Positions 1-8,953 of a stretch of 64,000 bases of DNA are shown here, piece by piece. The notes below the pieces were generated by a model. It made no database searches and had not been told where the DNA came from. It saw nothing but the letters and a program-made list of their open reading frames with translations. The first letter of the stretch is position 1. Each line of letters starts with the position of its first letter. The DNA lies in the NCBI GenBank assembly GCA_020432045.1, contig JAGQHB010000030.1, forward strand, positions 1 to 64,000, read 5' to 3'. Source of the DNA: Dehalococcoidia bacterium (GTDB lineage Bacteria; Chloroflexota; Dehalococcoidia; Tepidiformales; Tepidiformaceae). A program made the position numbers and the translations under genes.

Positions 1-1
1 G

Positions 2-526
2 AAGCTGCTGGGAGACGAATGGGAACGCGGTGTGGCCACGGTCGGCCAGGAGCACTTCGCGGTGCATATCCTGCGCGCGCGACTACTGGCGCTCGGGCGA
101 GCGTGGGACCGCGGGCTGGGGCCGCGCCTGGTGCTGGCCTGCGTGCCAGACGACTACCACGATGTCTCGCTGGCGATGTTCGGGCTGGTGGCGCACCAGC
201 GGGGATGGCGCGTGACGTTTCTGGGTGCGAATACGCCGATCGAGACGCTCCTTGCGACTGCGGAGACAACATCGGCCGACAGCGTGGTCCTCTATTCGCC
301 GATCAGGGAGCACATGGAAGCGGCTGCCCGGCAGCTGGCAAAGGCTGGCACACGCCCCAAGCTCTACCTCGCGGGCGAAGGCGCGACCGATGAATTGGCC
401 GCGATCGCGGGGGCGACGCGGCTGACAGGCTCGCCGGGTGTCGCAGCCGACCGGATCACCGAGGATTACCGCGCGCGGCGAGCAGCGCGGTCCGGCGCGG
501 GGCGGCGCCAGCCGAAGCGGCACTAG
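2..526 (+). CDS. CarH-like cobalamin-binding regulator, C-terminal part (cut by window start)
   Basis: The frame is open from the first bases, so the start lies outside the window; an N-terminal MerR-type DNA-binding domain is expected there but not seen. The first residues give a Trp, nine residues, then Glu-His (WERGVATVGQEH), which is the Wx9EH signature of the helical lid of CarH-type B12 photoreceptors. A Rossmann-like B12-binding domain follows: DDYHDVS matches the E/DxHxxG loop that supplies the lower axial histidine, with Ser in place of Gly, and WRVTFLGANTP matches the next strand. CarH proteins bind adenosylcobalamin and release operator DNA in light. What this one controls is unknown, since the upstream region is missing. 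Confidence 0.75.
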   Translation, partial: KLLGDEWERGVATVGQEHFAVHILRARLLALGRAWDRGLGPRLVLACVPDDYHDVSLAMFGLVAHQRGWRVTFLGANTPIETLLATAETTSADSVVLYSPIREHMEAAARQLAKAGTRPKLYLAGEGATDELAAIAGATRLTGSPGVAADRITEDYRARRAARSGAGRRQPKRH

Positions 527-671
527 CCGCCTGCCAGGGGTGTGCCGGCATGCACTCTGCTGAGCGAGGCGGAGGAATTCGGCCGCTTCCGGGCGACGAT
601 GGAGCGGATCCTCCGGCCCGCCTGAGAGGCGCCCGGGAGCGCTTCGGACGTAAGGGCGATACCCTCGTCTT

Positions 672-2243
672 ATGCTGTACGCCGACAACGCGATGAAGTC
701 ATTCGGATCCGTCGATGTGCTGACGGGGGTGACGTTCATCATCGGGGATGGTGAGCGCACGGCGCTGGTCGGCCCGAACGGCGGCGGCAAGTCGACGCTG
801 CTGCGACTTCTCGCCGGGGACTACCCAACGGACGGGGGCACGGCCGGCCACCGCGGAGGGGCACTCGGGTTCCTTCGCCAGGAAGCCGGGCTCAACGACG
901 ACCGAACCCTGCTCGCCGAACTCTGGGAAGCCTTTCCCGAGGCGCGAGAGGTGGAGCTGCGCCTCGAAGAGATCGCGCACGCGATTGAGCGGGGTGACGG
1001 CAACATCGAAACGCTGATCGAGGACCAGGCGAAGCTGTTCGAGCAGTTCGAAGCACTCGACGGGTACCGCATCGAATCGCGTATCGGCCGGGTGCTTTCG
1101 GGGCTCGGCTTCACACTGCCGGATGACCAGTTCCGTACCTGCGGCGACTTTAGCGGCGGATGGCAGATGCGGATCGCGCTGGCGAAGGTGCTGGTGCGGC
1201 GGCCAGAAAATATGTTGCTCGATGAGCCGACGAACCACCTCGACGTGGCGACGAAGGCGTGGCTGTCCTCGGAACTAAAGGACTATCCGGGCACCGTGCT
1301 GCTCGTCACGCACGACGGCGAGTTCCTGGACCAGGTGGTGACCCGCGTGTTGGACCTGCGCGATGGCAAGGTGGAGAGCTACGCCGGGAACTACAGCGAA
1401 TACCAGCGACAGAAAGCGGACCGGCTGCAGGCGCAGGACCGGGCAGCTTCGCGCCAGGGACGCGAAATCGCCAAGCAAGAGAAGTTTATCGAGCGGTTCC
1501 GGGCGAAGGCGACCAAGACGACCGCGGCACAATCGCGGGAGAAGGCACTCGCAAAGGTGGAGCGCATTCAGCACACGCGCAAAGACCCCGAAGTGAACTT
1601 CCGCATTGCTGCCCATGGGCGGACGGAGCGAGATGTGCTCGTCCTCAAGCACGTTAGCCATGCCTATGACACGGAACTCGTGCTGCTCGACGTGAACCTG
1701 CACATCGAACGCGGGCAAAAAGTCGTACTGATGGGCCCAAACGGCAGCGGCAAGAGCACGCTGTTGAAGATCGCGGCGCGAAAGATCGTGCCGACCGAGG
1801 GCCAGGTGGAGTGGGCGGAACGGGCACGGCCGGGCTATTACGACCAGCACCAGGACGAGGCACTGAACCCTGACCGGGATGTGCTCGCCGAGGTGCGCAC
1901 GGTAGCGGGCGACCAGCCGGATGTGGAGTTGCGGAGCATTCTCGGGCGCTTCCTGTTTCGCGGCGACGACGCCTTTAAGCCAGTGAAGGTGCTTTCGGGC
2001 GGCGAACGCAGCCGGGTGGCTCTGGCGAAATTCCTGATCCAGCCGACAAACGTGCTGTTGCTGGACGAGCCGACGAACCACCTGGACCGGACGACGCGGC
2101 GGAAGCTGATCGAGGCGCTGGATGCCTACGAAGGCACGATCCTTGTCGCGAGCCACGACGAAGGCATCCTCGGGATCGCGAGCCACGTCTACGAGGTGAA
2201 GGATGGGACGGTCCGGGAGCTGCAGAGCATGCGGAAGGACTGA
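672..2243 (+). CDS. ABC-F family ATP-binding protein
   Basis: This 523-residue protein has two ABC ATPase domains and no membrane segment, the layout of ABC-F proteins (EttA/Uup/Vga-like), which act at the ribosomal exit site rather than in transport. Walker A motifs are GPNGGGKST (about residues 34-42) and GPNGSGKST (about 355-363). Signatures are FSGGWQMR and LSGGERSR, and both Walker B regions read LLDEPTNHLD. A charged linker rich in Lys/Arg/Gln (about 245-300) separates the halves, as expected. No separate extended arm domain is obvious, so I do not assign it to a named subgroup. It stands alone, with 145 bases before it and an unrelated secreted protein after it. Confidence 0.93.
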   Translation: MLYADNAMKSFGSVDVLTGVTFIIGDGERTALVGPNGGGKSTLLRLLAGDYPTDGGTAGHRGGALGFLRQEAGLNDDRTLLAELWEAFPEAREVELRLEEIAHAIERGDGNIETLIEDQAKLFEQFEALDGYRIESRIGRVLSGLGFTLPDDQFRTCGDFSGGWQMRIALAKVLVRRPENMLLDEPTNHLDVATKAWLSSELKDYPGTVLLVTHDGEFLDQVVTRVLDLRDGKVESYAGNYSEYQRQKADRLQAQDRAASRQGREIAKQEKFIERFRAKATKTTAAQSREKALAKVERIQHTRKDPEVNFRIAAHGRTERDVLVLKHVSHAYDTELVLLDVNLHIERGQKVVLMGPNGSGKSTLLKIAARKIVPTEGQVEWAERARPGYYDQHQDEALNPDRDVLAEVRTVAGDQPDVELRSILGRFLFRGDDAFKPVKVLSGGERSRVALAKFLIQPTNVLLLDEPTNHLDRTTRRKLIEALDAYEGTILVASHDEGILGIASHVYEVKDGTVRELQSMRKD

Positions 2244-2396
2244 TTCCGCTCCGGCCCTCCGGACTGACGGATGGAACCCAACCGGCCCTGACTTCGTCTT
2301 AACTCCCAGACCATACTCAGGGGAATCTCAGCACCGATCGGTAGTATCGGATGCGGCACGGTGAGATCTCACGGATCGGACCGGGAGGACACGAAG

Positions 2397-4418
2397 ATGA
2401 AGACACTTGTGAGAACGCGGCACCCCAGCGCGGGCATACGGTGGACGCTGTATGCGGGGGTTCTCCTCGCAGCAGTACTCGCCATGACGGGCGCGCCGGC
2501 GGCGCACGCGGCGGGCGAGCCAACGATCTGCACCATTTCGCCGGCGAGCGGATCGGCAGCAGGCGGCACAGCTGTGAAGATCGAAGGGAACAACTTCGCG
2601 TCCGCGACAAGCGTCACCTTTGGCGGTGTCCCGGCAACGAGTTGGACCTTGCATGGCAGCGGCTGGGACACCTGTGGCAGCGATGGCACCTACATCGTCG
2701 CGGTGGCCCCGGCAGGCACACCCGGGAGCAGCGTGCTGGTGCGCGTCACGAACGTGAGCGGCCCAAGCACCTCGCAGGTCTATTTCACGTACAACGCGAC
2801 AGCGGCCGTCCCGGTGGTGACTGACGTGAGCCCGGATAGCGGGCCGACGGCGGGCGGCACGACCGTAAGCATCAGCGGCGCCGGGTTCACGGGAACAACG
2901 GCAGTGATGTTCGGCGGGATCGCGTCGTCGTCGTGGACCGTCGTCTCTGATTCGCTGATTACGGCGGTGAGCCCGGCGAACGTCCCCGGCACGGTGAACG
3001 TGAGGGTCACGACGGGAGCCGGCACCTCGGCCGCGAACGTTGCGAGCGAGTTCACCTACAGCGCGACGCTCCCAGGGGTGACCGGTCTTTCTCCGGCGTT
3101 CGGGCCCCCGGCCGGCGGTAACGCGGTGATTATCACCGGCTTCAACCTGACCAGTGCGACGGTCGTACGGTTCGACGGGATCGCCGCGTCGTTCGTTGTG
3201 AGCAGCAGCACGAGCCTCACCGCCATCGCCCCGGCCCACGCGGCCGGATCCGTAGCGGTGCAAGTGCAGACGCCTTCGGGCATCAGTTCTATCAGCAGTG
3301 CCAGCACCTACATCTATACATCCGACGCTGTGGTGGTGACGACCGTGGACCCGGACACGGGTCCGATAGCGGGCGGCAACGACGTCACCATCTACGGTTA
3401 CGGGTTCACCGGGGCGACCGCCGTGAAGTTCGGGGCGCTCAGCGCGATCAGCTACACGATTCTGAATGACACGACGATCGTCGCCTACGCGCCGGCACAG
3501 AGCGCCGGGAGCGTCTACGTCCGGGTAACAGCCGGCGGCTTCACGTCGGCCGCCACGACGGCGAGCACGTACACCTACACGGGGATCGGCCCCGTGATCT
3601 CGTCAATCGTGCCATTCAGCGGGCCCGTGACGGGTGGCACGAGTGTGACGATTTATGGCGCGGGGTTCACCGGCGCCTATGCCGTCGCCTTCGGGTCGTA
3701 TGCCGCGACCAGCTTCACGGTGATCGATAGCGGGACGATCATCGCGGTCGCCCCGGCGCAGCCGGCGGGCGCGGTCTACATCCGCGTGACGACGCTGCTC
3801 GGGACATCCGCCCTGAACGCGGCGAGCCTGTTCACCTACACGGGCAGCGGACCGGTGGTGACATCGGTGAGCCCGGCGAGTGGCACTGTGACGGGCGGCA
3901 CGGTCGTGACCATCACGGGGACGGGCTTCACGGGCGCGACATCGGTCAGTTTTGGCGGCACGGCGGCATCGAGCTACACCGTCATCAGCGCGAACAGCAT
4001 CACCGCAATCGCGCCGGCACATTCGGCTGGCGCCGTGTACATCGTTGTCACCACCGGGGCCGGCGGCAGCCCGCAGGTAGCAGCGAGCCAGTTCACGTTC
4101 ACGGGAACGGCCGGCACCGTGAGCTACACGCTCACGTTCCGCTGGACTCTGCTGACGTGGGTCGGCATCGATGGGATCTCAGTCGACGCGGCGGTGAAGG
4201 GGCTTGAATCGCCCGATGTCGCCGCGACCAACGACGTATCCGGGCGGGTAACCGCGATCTTCTTGTGGGACTCCGTGAACCAGAAGTGGCAAGCGTGGTT
4301 CCCGAACGCGAGCAACATCCCGGGCGCGAACGACTTCTCGACGTTCCGACAGGGCCGGGCTTACTTCATCGCCATCAACGGCTCGGGTTCGACTACCTGG
4401 GTGGTGATCGCGGGCTAG
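2397..4418 (+). CDS. secreted protein with six IPT/TIG repeats
   Basis: I start at ATG 2397 because GGGAGG lies 8 bases upstream; earlier in-frame starts lack this. The 673-residue product opens with a basic stretch and a hydrophobic segment ending in AHAAGEP, a signal peptide. Six IPT/TIG immunoglobulin-like repeats of about 90 residues follow, each with the pattern SPxSGxxxGGTxVxIxGxGF and then a xVxFGG element. The last roughly 95 residues form a different module (WTLLTWVG, then FLWDSVNQKWQAWFP, then GRAYFIAI) that recurs twice in the subtilase at 42911-45091. The protein is probably exported and may bind surfaces or carbohydrates, but no catalytic motif is seen. A strong hairpin terminator follows. 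Confidence 0.85.
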   Translation: MKTLVRTRHPSAGIRWTLYAGVLLAAVLAMTGAPAAHAAGEPTICTISPASGSAAGGTAVKIEGNNFASATSVTFGGVPATSWTLHGSGWDTCGSDGTYIVAVAPAGTPGSSVLVRVTNVSGPSTSQVYFTYNATAAVPVVTDVSPDSGPTAGGTTVSISGAGFTGTTAVMFGGIASSSWTVVSDSLITAVSPANVPGTVNVRVTTGAGTSAANVASEFTYSATLPGVTGLSPAFGPPAGGNAVIITGFNLTSATVVRFDGIAASFVVSSSTSLTAIAPAHAAGSVAVQVQTPSGISSISSASTYIYTSDAVVVTTVDPDTGPIAGGNDVTIYGYGFTGATAVKFGALSAISYTILNDTTIVAYAPAQSAGSVYVRVTAGGFTSAATTASTYTYTGIGPVISSIVPFSGPVTGGTSVTIYGAGFTGAYAVAFGSYAATSFTVIDSGTIIAVAPAQPAGAVYIRVTTLLGTSALNAASLFTYTGSGPVVTSVSPASGTVTGGTVVTITGTGFTGATSVSFGGTAASSYTVISANSITAIAPAHSAGAVYIVVTTGAGGSPQVAASQFTFTGTAGTVSYTLTFRWTLLTWVGIDGISVDAAVKGLESPDVAATNDVSGRVTAIFLWDSVNQKWQAWFPNASNIPGANDFSTFRQGRAYFIAINGSGSTTWVVIAG

Positions 4419-4439
4419 CGATTACCTTGTGCGGCACAG

Positions 4440-4479
4440 CACGGAGGCCCTCATCCGTTTCCGGATCGGGGCCTCCGTG
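4440..4479 (+). terminator. hairpin terminator after the IPT-repeat gene
   Basis: An 11-bp perfect stem, CACGGAGGCCC (4440-4450) with GGGCCTCCGTG (4469-4479), closes a loop that folds further (ATCCG with CGGAT). A short T run follows. It starts 22 bases after the stop codon at 4418, so it is well placed for Rho-independent termination. Confidence 0.8.
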
Positions 4480-4531
4480 TTTCCGGAGCCGCTGCATCAC
4501 GGGCGACCGCGTGAGATAGGATGGGCCGGGC

Positions 4532-5863
4532 GTGGGCCGCGACTGGCGGCCGGGGTGGTGTCGCTTCGTGTTACCGGCGCTTGAGATTGGGCTGATCGTG
4601 GCCCTGGTCCTGGTGAATGGATTCCTGGCCGCTTCGGAACTGGCGATCGTGTCATCACGCAAGACACGCCTCCAGCAGCGTGCGGGGAACGGAAGCAGAG
4701 GCGCGAGGATTGCGCTCGAACTCGCCGCAGATCCCAACCGCTTTCTTTCAACTGTGCAGGTGGGGATCACGCTCGTTGGGATCCTGGCGGGCGCGTTTGC
4801 GGGGGCGACGGTGGCCGGATCGGTTGGGAGCAGGTTCGAATCGTGGGGTCTAAGCCCGCGAGCCGCCGATACGCTCTCCGTGGCGGTCGTCGTCCTGGGC
4901 GTCACGTATCTCTCGTTGATCATCGGCGAACTGGTGCCGAAGCGGGTGGCGCTGGCCAACCCGGAGGCTTTGGCGACAAGGGTGGCGTTGCCGATGAAGC
5001 TGCTATCGACGGCTGGGGCGCCGGCCATCCTGGTTTTGAGCGCATCGACGAACGCGGTGCTCCGGGTGCTTCGGGTAAAGCAGACATCGAGCGACGCGGT
5101 CACGGAGGAAGAGCTGCATCTGTTGCTGGCGCAGAGCGCTGAATCGGGCGTGATCGAGTCGGCGGAGCAGGAGATCGCGGCGGCGGCTCTGCGGCTGGGC
5201 GACCTTGCCGTTGGCGACGTGATGACGCCGCGGCCGCAGGTTGTGTGGTTGGACCTCGCAGACCCACCTGGCGAGCTGTGGGAGCAGGTGATGGACCGGC
5301 CGCATGACCATTTCCCGGTTTGCGAGGGCGACCCGGAAAACGTGGTTGGCGTCGTATCGGCGAAGGATTTGCTGTCACTGCGGACGAAGGAGCAGGGAGA
5401 CGACTTGCGGCCGGCGGTGCGCGCGGCGATTTATCTGCCTGAATCGCTGCAGTTGTTGACGGCACTGGAGCGATTCCGCGAAGGCCGGGCGGAACTGGCG
5501 ATCGTGGTGGACGAATTCGGCAGCGCCGCCGGGATCATTACGTTGTTCGACATCATCGAGCGGATCGTGGGCGACCTGCCGGAGCTGGACGAAGAGGGCA
5601 TGGTCGTCCAGCGTGCCGATGGATCGTGGCTCGTGGATGGCAGGCTGGGCGTGGACGACCTGCGAAGGCTGCTCACGGCGAGTGAACTGCCAGGAGAGGG
5701 CGAATACCAGACGCTCGCGGGCTTTGTCTTGTGGCAGATGGGCCGCGTCCCCCTGGCGGGGGAACGTTTCACATGGGAACGGCATTCGTTCGAGGTAATG
5801 GATATGGACGGCCGCCGCGTGGACCGCGTGCTGATCACGGCGGAACCAGCGGAGACGGGCTAG
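4532..5863 (+). CDS. CorC/HlyC-type CNNM + CBS domain membrane protein
   Basis: The protein has an N-terminal CNNM/DUF21 region with about three to four hydrophobic segments (including IGLIVALVLVNGFLAASELA and LSTVQVGITLVGILAGAF), a tandem CBS pair (about 205-330, starting VGDVMTPRPQVVWLD), and a C-terminal CorC_HlyC domain (about 345-440, with DGRLGVDDL and the late FTWERHSFEVMDMDGRRVDR). At 443 residues it has normal family length. Relatives are linked to Mg2+/Co2+ efflux and were first annotated as hemolysins. GTG 4532 is used here; GTG 4568 would start closer to the first membrane helix and is also possible. The stop overlaps the convergent thioredoxin-like gene by a few bases. Confidence 0.9.
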   Translation: MGRDWRPGWCRFVLPALEIGLIVALVLVNGFLAASELAIVSSRKTRLQQRAGNGSRGARIALELAADPNRFLSTVQVGITLVGILAGAFAGATVAGSVGSRFESWGLSPRAADTLSVAVVVLGVTYLSLIIGELVPKRVALANPEALATRVALPMKLLSTAGAPAILVLSASTNAVLRVLRVKQTSSDAVTEEELHLLLAQSAESGVIESAEQEIAAAALRLGDLAVGDVMTPRPQVVWLDLADPPGELWEQVMDRPHDHFPVCEGDPENVVGVVSAKDLLSLRTKEQGDDLRPAVRAAIYLPESLQLLTALERFREGRAELAIVVDEFGSAAGIITLFDIIERIVGDLPELDEEGMVVQRADGSWLVDGRLGVDDLRRLLTASELPGEGEYQTLAGFVLWQMGRVPLAGERFTWERHSFEVMDMDGRRVDRVLITAEPAETG

Positions 5864-6339
5864 GCGCCGTCCGCCCACTTACGAATGAGCGCCTCGGTCT
5901 CCTTCGCAGTCGATGGGCCGTGCTGCTTGTGGGCGATCTCCCCGGACGTATCGAAGATGACGATCGCGGGCTGCCCGACGAAGCCATGGCTGCGGGCGTA
6001 GGCATCGCCCTCCTCGGTATCGCGGTCGAAGTCGACCATCGTCAGTTTCTTGCCATTGAGCTCTGCTACCAATTCCTTCCACACGGGACGGATTTTTTCG
6101 CAGACCGGTCAGTGGGTGGCGTGGACCCAATGGACCGTGGGGAAAGCGGCGGGAATCGCGGAGCCTCCAGCCTGCCCGGTGGCAACAGAGGCGCCAGGCC
6201 GGCCGGGGGTATCGCCAGAAGCCGGGCCGTTGGCAGCGCCCGGGGCGGAAGTGCCTGCCGGGGACTTCTCATCGCCAGAGCCAACGCAGGCGGATATGAG
6301 GGCGGCGATTGGTGTCAGGAGAAAGAGTCGTCGTCGCAC
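5860..6339 (-). CDS. thioredoxin-fold lipoprotein with in-frame TGA at the CxxC position (candidate selenoprotein)
   Basis: Two open segments in one reading frame (start 6339, and the rest to 5860) are separated by a single TGA at 6111-6109. The first segment has a lipoprotein signal (LISAC, Cys18), a Gly/Ala/Pro/Ser-rich spacer, and HWVHATH; the second continues PVCEKIRPVWKELVAEL, then VDFDRD and GFVGQPAIVIFD. This is a thioredoxin fold: HATH-[TGA]-PVC aligns with the WATWCxxC active site, the later QPAIVIFD supplies the cis-Pro loop, and TGA falls exactly on the first redox cysteine, giving UxxC. The complete product would be 159 residues. Selenocysteine is the best reading; a nonsense mutation or sequencing error is the alternative. 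A short hairpin beginning in the TGA can be drawn (GAC-GG with CC-GUC) but is not convincing as a SECIS. No sel genes are in the window. Confidence 0.72.
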
Positions 6340-6403
6340 CAGGCCATGGTAGCCGGGCTGGCTGAGCCGAGGCTCACGGAATTCTTACGGGGGGAACTGG
6401 ACT

Positions 6404-7099
6404 TTACGAATGGCCATGCGTCTCCGCCTCCATGGCTGCGAAGAAGTCTTCAAGTGACTTGCCGGGCTCGGCAACAAACCGGTCGTCGAGCACTTTGAGC
6501 GCGCGGATGCGATCGAGCCGGAAGCTGCGAAAGCCGTTGCGCAGTTCGCACCAGGCTTCCACGGACCACCATGCGCCCCAGAAGAAGAGGCCGAGGGGCC
6601 GGACGACGCGCTTCGTCTGGTCGCCTTCGGCGTCGGTGTAGGAGAGGTGCGTCTTGCGATGTTCGTCGATCGCGGTACGGATCTCCGCGAGTGGGGAGAT
6701 GAGCGAATGGCGCACGTGGAAACCGGGAGCGAAGAGCGGCGTCTGTTCGAGGCGGGGCTTGAGGCGCTCCGGGAGGGCTGCTTCGACGCGGGCGAGGGCG
6801 CTTGCGGCAGCCTTCGCCAGGCCCGCATCGCCCCAACTGGAGACGACGCGCGCGCCCAGCACGAGGGCTTCGATTTCTTGTCCGGTAAACATGAGCGGTG
6901 GGAGGTCAAAGCCCTTGCGCAGCGTGTAGCCGACGCCCGCCTCGCCTTCGATCGGGACACCGGAGCTGACGAGGTCACGGATGTCGCGGTAGATGGTGCG
7001 TTCGGAGACCTCGAGTTCGCGCGCGAGGATCGCGGCGGTGACCACCGGCCGCCGCCGCAGCGCCTGTACGAGCGAAAAGAGGCGATCAGCCCTGCGCAA
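6404..7099 (-). CDS. HTH + WYL-domain transcriptional regulator
   Basis: The N-terminus is a winged helix of the HTH_11 type (RADRLFSLVQALRR, then ELEVSERTIYRDIRDLVSSG), followed by a WYL domain (GAWWSVEAWCELRNGFRSFR, then LDRI). WYL domains bind small ligands or nucleic acid and tune repression. I prefer TTG 7099, which gives the usual R-A-D-R-L-F beginning; ATG 7150 is in frame but would overlap the upstream gene by 65 bases. The gene lies directly downstream of, and slightly overlaps, the double VOC protein gene on the same strand, so the two are likely one transcript. The target is unknown. Confidence 0.88.
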   Translation of the reverse strand: MRRADRLFSLVQALRRRPVVTAAILARELEVSERTIYRDIRDLVSSGVPIEGEAGVGYTLRKGFDLPPLMFTGQEIEALVLGARVVSSWGDAGLAKAAASALARVEAALPERLKPRLEQTPLFAPGFHVRHSLISPLAEIRTAIDEHRKTHLSYTDAEGDQTKRVVRPLGLFFWGAWWSVEAWCELRNGFRSFRLDRIRALKVLDDRFVAEPGKSLEDFFAAMEAETHGHS

Positions 7100-7850
7100 C
7101 GGTCGTGTCGAGGGCCGGATCGTGCTGGATGAGCTGAACGATGTTGCCATCGGGGTCGAGGCAGGCGGAGATGACGCCGCCCCAGAACTCGACGCCCTCC
7201 TTGCGGAAGAAACGGGCGCCAGCAGCCTCCATGCGCGCGCGTTCGGCTCGGACGTCGTCGACCCAGAAGTCGATGAGGATGCGATTGGGTTCGGCCGCCG
7301 GGCCCTGCGTTTCAGTGTGGGTGTCGACGTGGAGGAAGCCAGTTTCGGTCACTTGCAGCCCGTTGGGGCCGATGGCAGGGAAGGGGGAAAGGCCCACGAT
7401 ATCGCGGTAGAAAGCGAGGAGCTTTTCCGGCTGGTCGCTGGTTACGTCGAGGGTAAAGCCGCCAACCTGTCCGGGAGCGAGCGGCGGCGCAGCCCCTTCC
7501 GGCAGCTGGAAGAACTGGACGATGTTCCCGTCGGGGTCGTTGAAGGTGGAGATAAGGCCACCCCATTCTTCCTTGCCTTCGCAACGGCTGAACGTTACGC
7601 CCTTCGCTTCGAGGCGTTCACGCGCGGCCCTCGCGTCACCCACGGTGAGATCGAGCAGATAGCGCTGGGGCTGCACGGCACGGCCCCTGGTGTCCTTGTG
7701 CTCATCGAAGCCGAGGATTGCGCCGCCGGCCGCGTAGGAACTCGGGCCCATGTCCGTCCGCTGGGGAAGGCCCACGATGTCGCGGTAGAAGGAGACGAGT
7801 GCCTCCGGATTGTCACTGGTGATGTTGACGAAGAATTCGGTGACGTTCAT
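7086..7850 (-). CDS. tandem VOC (glyoxalase/bleomycin resistance-type) protein
   Basis: Two vicinal-oxygen-chelate units sit head to tail. Unit 1 is about residues 1-118 (FFVNITSDNPEALVSFYRDI to FNDPDGNIVQFFQ) and unit 2 about 130-245 (FTLDVTSDQPEKLLAFYRDI to LDPDGNIVQLIQ). Each has the DPDGNIVQ strand typical of the fold. At 254 residues the length fits a two-domain enzyme or binding protein. The substrate cannot be read from the sequence; glyoxalase, dioxygenase and antibiotic-binding roles all exist in the superfamily. It is the first gene of a two-gene unit with the WYL regulator. Confidence 0.88.
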   Translation of the reverse strand: MNVTEFFVNITSDNPEALVSFYRDIVGLPQRTDMGPSSYAAGGAILGFDEHKDTRGRAVQPQRYLLDLTVGDARAARERLEAKGVTFSRCEGKEEWGGLISTFNDPDGNIVQFFQLPEGAAPPLAPGQVGGFTLDVTSDQPEKLLAFYRDIVGLSPFPAIGPNGLQVTETGFLHVDTHTETQGPAAEPNRILIDFWVDDVRAERARMEAAGARFFRKEGVEFWGGVISACLDPDGNIVQLIQHDPALDTTVAQG

Positions 7851-7985
7851 TCGGCCGGACTCCTGGGTTAGTGCTCACGTGGTGGCGCTGGCCAACGTAC
7901 GCGGGTGCTGTTGACAGCATTGTGTCAGGAGGAGTGAGGCAATGGGAGGGAGTGGTGACAGCGTCGTGTCAGGAGGGTTTGGGCC

Positions 7986-8300
7986 GGCGCCCCTCACCCT
8001 GCCCTCTCCCCCTGGCGGGGGCGAGGGTTCTGGGAGATACCCACGCTCCCTTCGCTCCGGGTCCGGGTAGAGGGGTTGGGGATGTGGGGTGTGGCGGGAC
8101 GATGGTCTCGCGCGCGGCGCCCCTCACCCTGCCCTCTCCCCCTGCCGAGGGCGAGGGTTCTGGGAGATGCCCACGCTCCCTTCGCCTCGGACACGGGAGA
8201 AGATTTTTGGGGACGATGGGTGTGGCGGGACGATGGTCTCGCGCGGCGCCCCTCACCCTGCCCTCTCCCCCTGCCGGGGGCGAGGGTTCTTGCGTTGGTG
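7986..8300. repeat. three tandem copies of a two-hairpin intergenic repeat
   Basis: The 515-base gap 7851-8365 holds a repeat array with a period of 129-130 bases: units begin at 7986, 8116 and 8245 with GGCGCCCCTCACCCTG. Each full element runs from CCCCTCA and contains two GC hairpins: CTCTCCCCCTGCCGGGGG followed by CGAGGG, and CTCCCTTCG with GGACACGGGAGAAG. Elements lie at about 7990-8089, 8120-8220 and 8249-8291 (the third is cut after its first hairpin). Related copies lie at 25994-26218 in inverted orientation. No open frame here looks real, and no CRISPR-like spacing is present. Confidence 0.85.
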
Positions 8301-8365
8301 GGAGTTGCCCTGGCGGGATTCAGAGTCCCGCGGCCAGGGGCGGCCGCGACTACGTGCCGGTCGAG

Positions 8366-8953
8366 CTAAGCCTTTTCGACCCAGGTTTCCGAGAACGCGA
8401 GGAAGGACGAACTTCCCGCTGTACCGTTAGGGTTCGTGCGCGTGCGGACCTCACCTTCGACCTTGTGGTTGTTGACCGTGATCGAGGCGGAGTTGCAGGG
8501 GCAGATGACGGTCATCAGGTCCCACTTCGTACTGCCCAGCTCGTAGTCCTGGCGAAGGACCTGCTGGTGGTCAACGACATCCCACCAGACGAGTTCGACA
8601 ACGCCGGCGCCGTGGTTAGCGACGACGCGGTGGTACCAGCGGCTGTCGGATTCCTGGAAGAAGCGCGCGTGGGTCGGCTCCATCGTCGCGAAGCCGAGGT
8701 CCGTGAACCCGCCGAAGTGCTGGGTGAAGCGTTCGGCGACGAGCTTCGCTACGCCCGGGTTATCGGTGTAGATGGCGTGCGGGGCCATGTCACCGAGGCC
8801 AGAGCCTTGCTTGTCGACCCAGATGAGCATGGCGTTGCCTTCGCCGTGTTCGGAATAGACGCAGCGCCAGTAGCTGACAGCGGCGACGCGATCCTCCGTG
8901 CCGGGCTTGAAGAGGGTGAGGCCGGGGTTTTCCCCGGAAAAGATAACTGCCAT
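8366..8953 (-). CDS. conserved-looking protein of unknown function
   Basis: I choose ATG 8953 because AAAGGAAG lies 5-6 bases upstream; an earlier ATG at 9004 lacks a site. The product has 195 residues, no signal peptide and no membrane helix. It is rich in aromatic residues and histidines (SRWYHRVVANHGAGVVELVW, then WDVVDHQQVLRQDYELG) and has a CPCNSASITVNNHKVEG segment near the C-terminus that could be a beta-rich or metal-associated loop. I do not recognise the family. It is divergent from the secreted transglutaminase-like gene and preceded by the repeat array, so context gives no function. Confidence 0.7.
   Translation of the reverse strand: MAVIFSGENPGLTLFKPGTEDRVAAVSYWRCVYSEHGEGNAMLIWVDKQGSGLGDMAPHAIYTDNPGVAKLVAERFTQHFGGFTDLGFATMEPTHARFFQESDSRWYHRVVANHGAGVVELVWWDVVDHQQVLRQDYELGSTKWDLMTVICPCNSASITVNNHKVEGEVRTRTNPNGTAGSSSFLAFSETWVEKA

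Noticed and set aside
547-631. Short frame ending LSEAEEFGRFRATMERILRPA
   Set aside because: The tail looks protein-like but has no start codon or ribosome site and is too short to assign; it may be a remnant.
7986-8300. Possible CRISPR array
   Set aside because: The period is about 130 bases and the intervals between conserved parts are themselves repeated, so there are no unique spacers; no cas genes are present.
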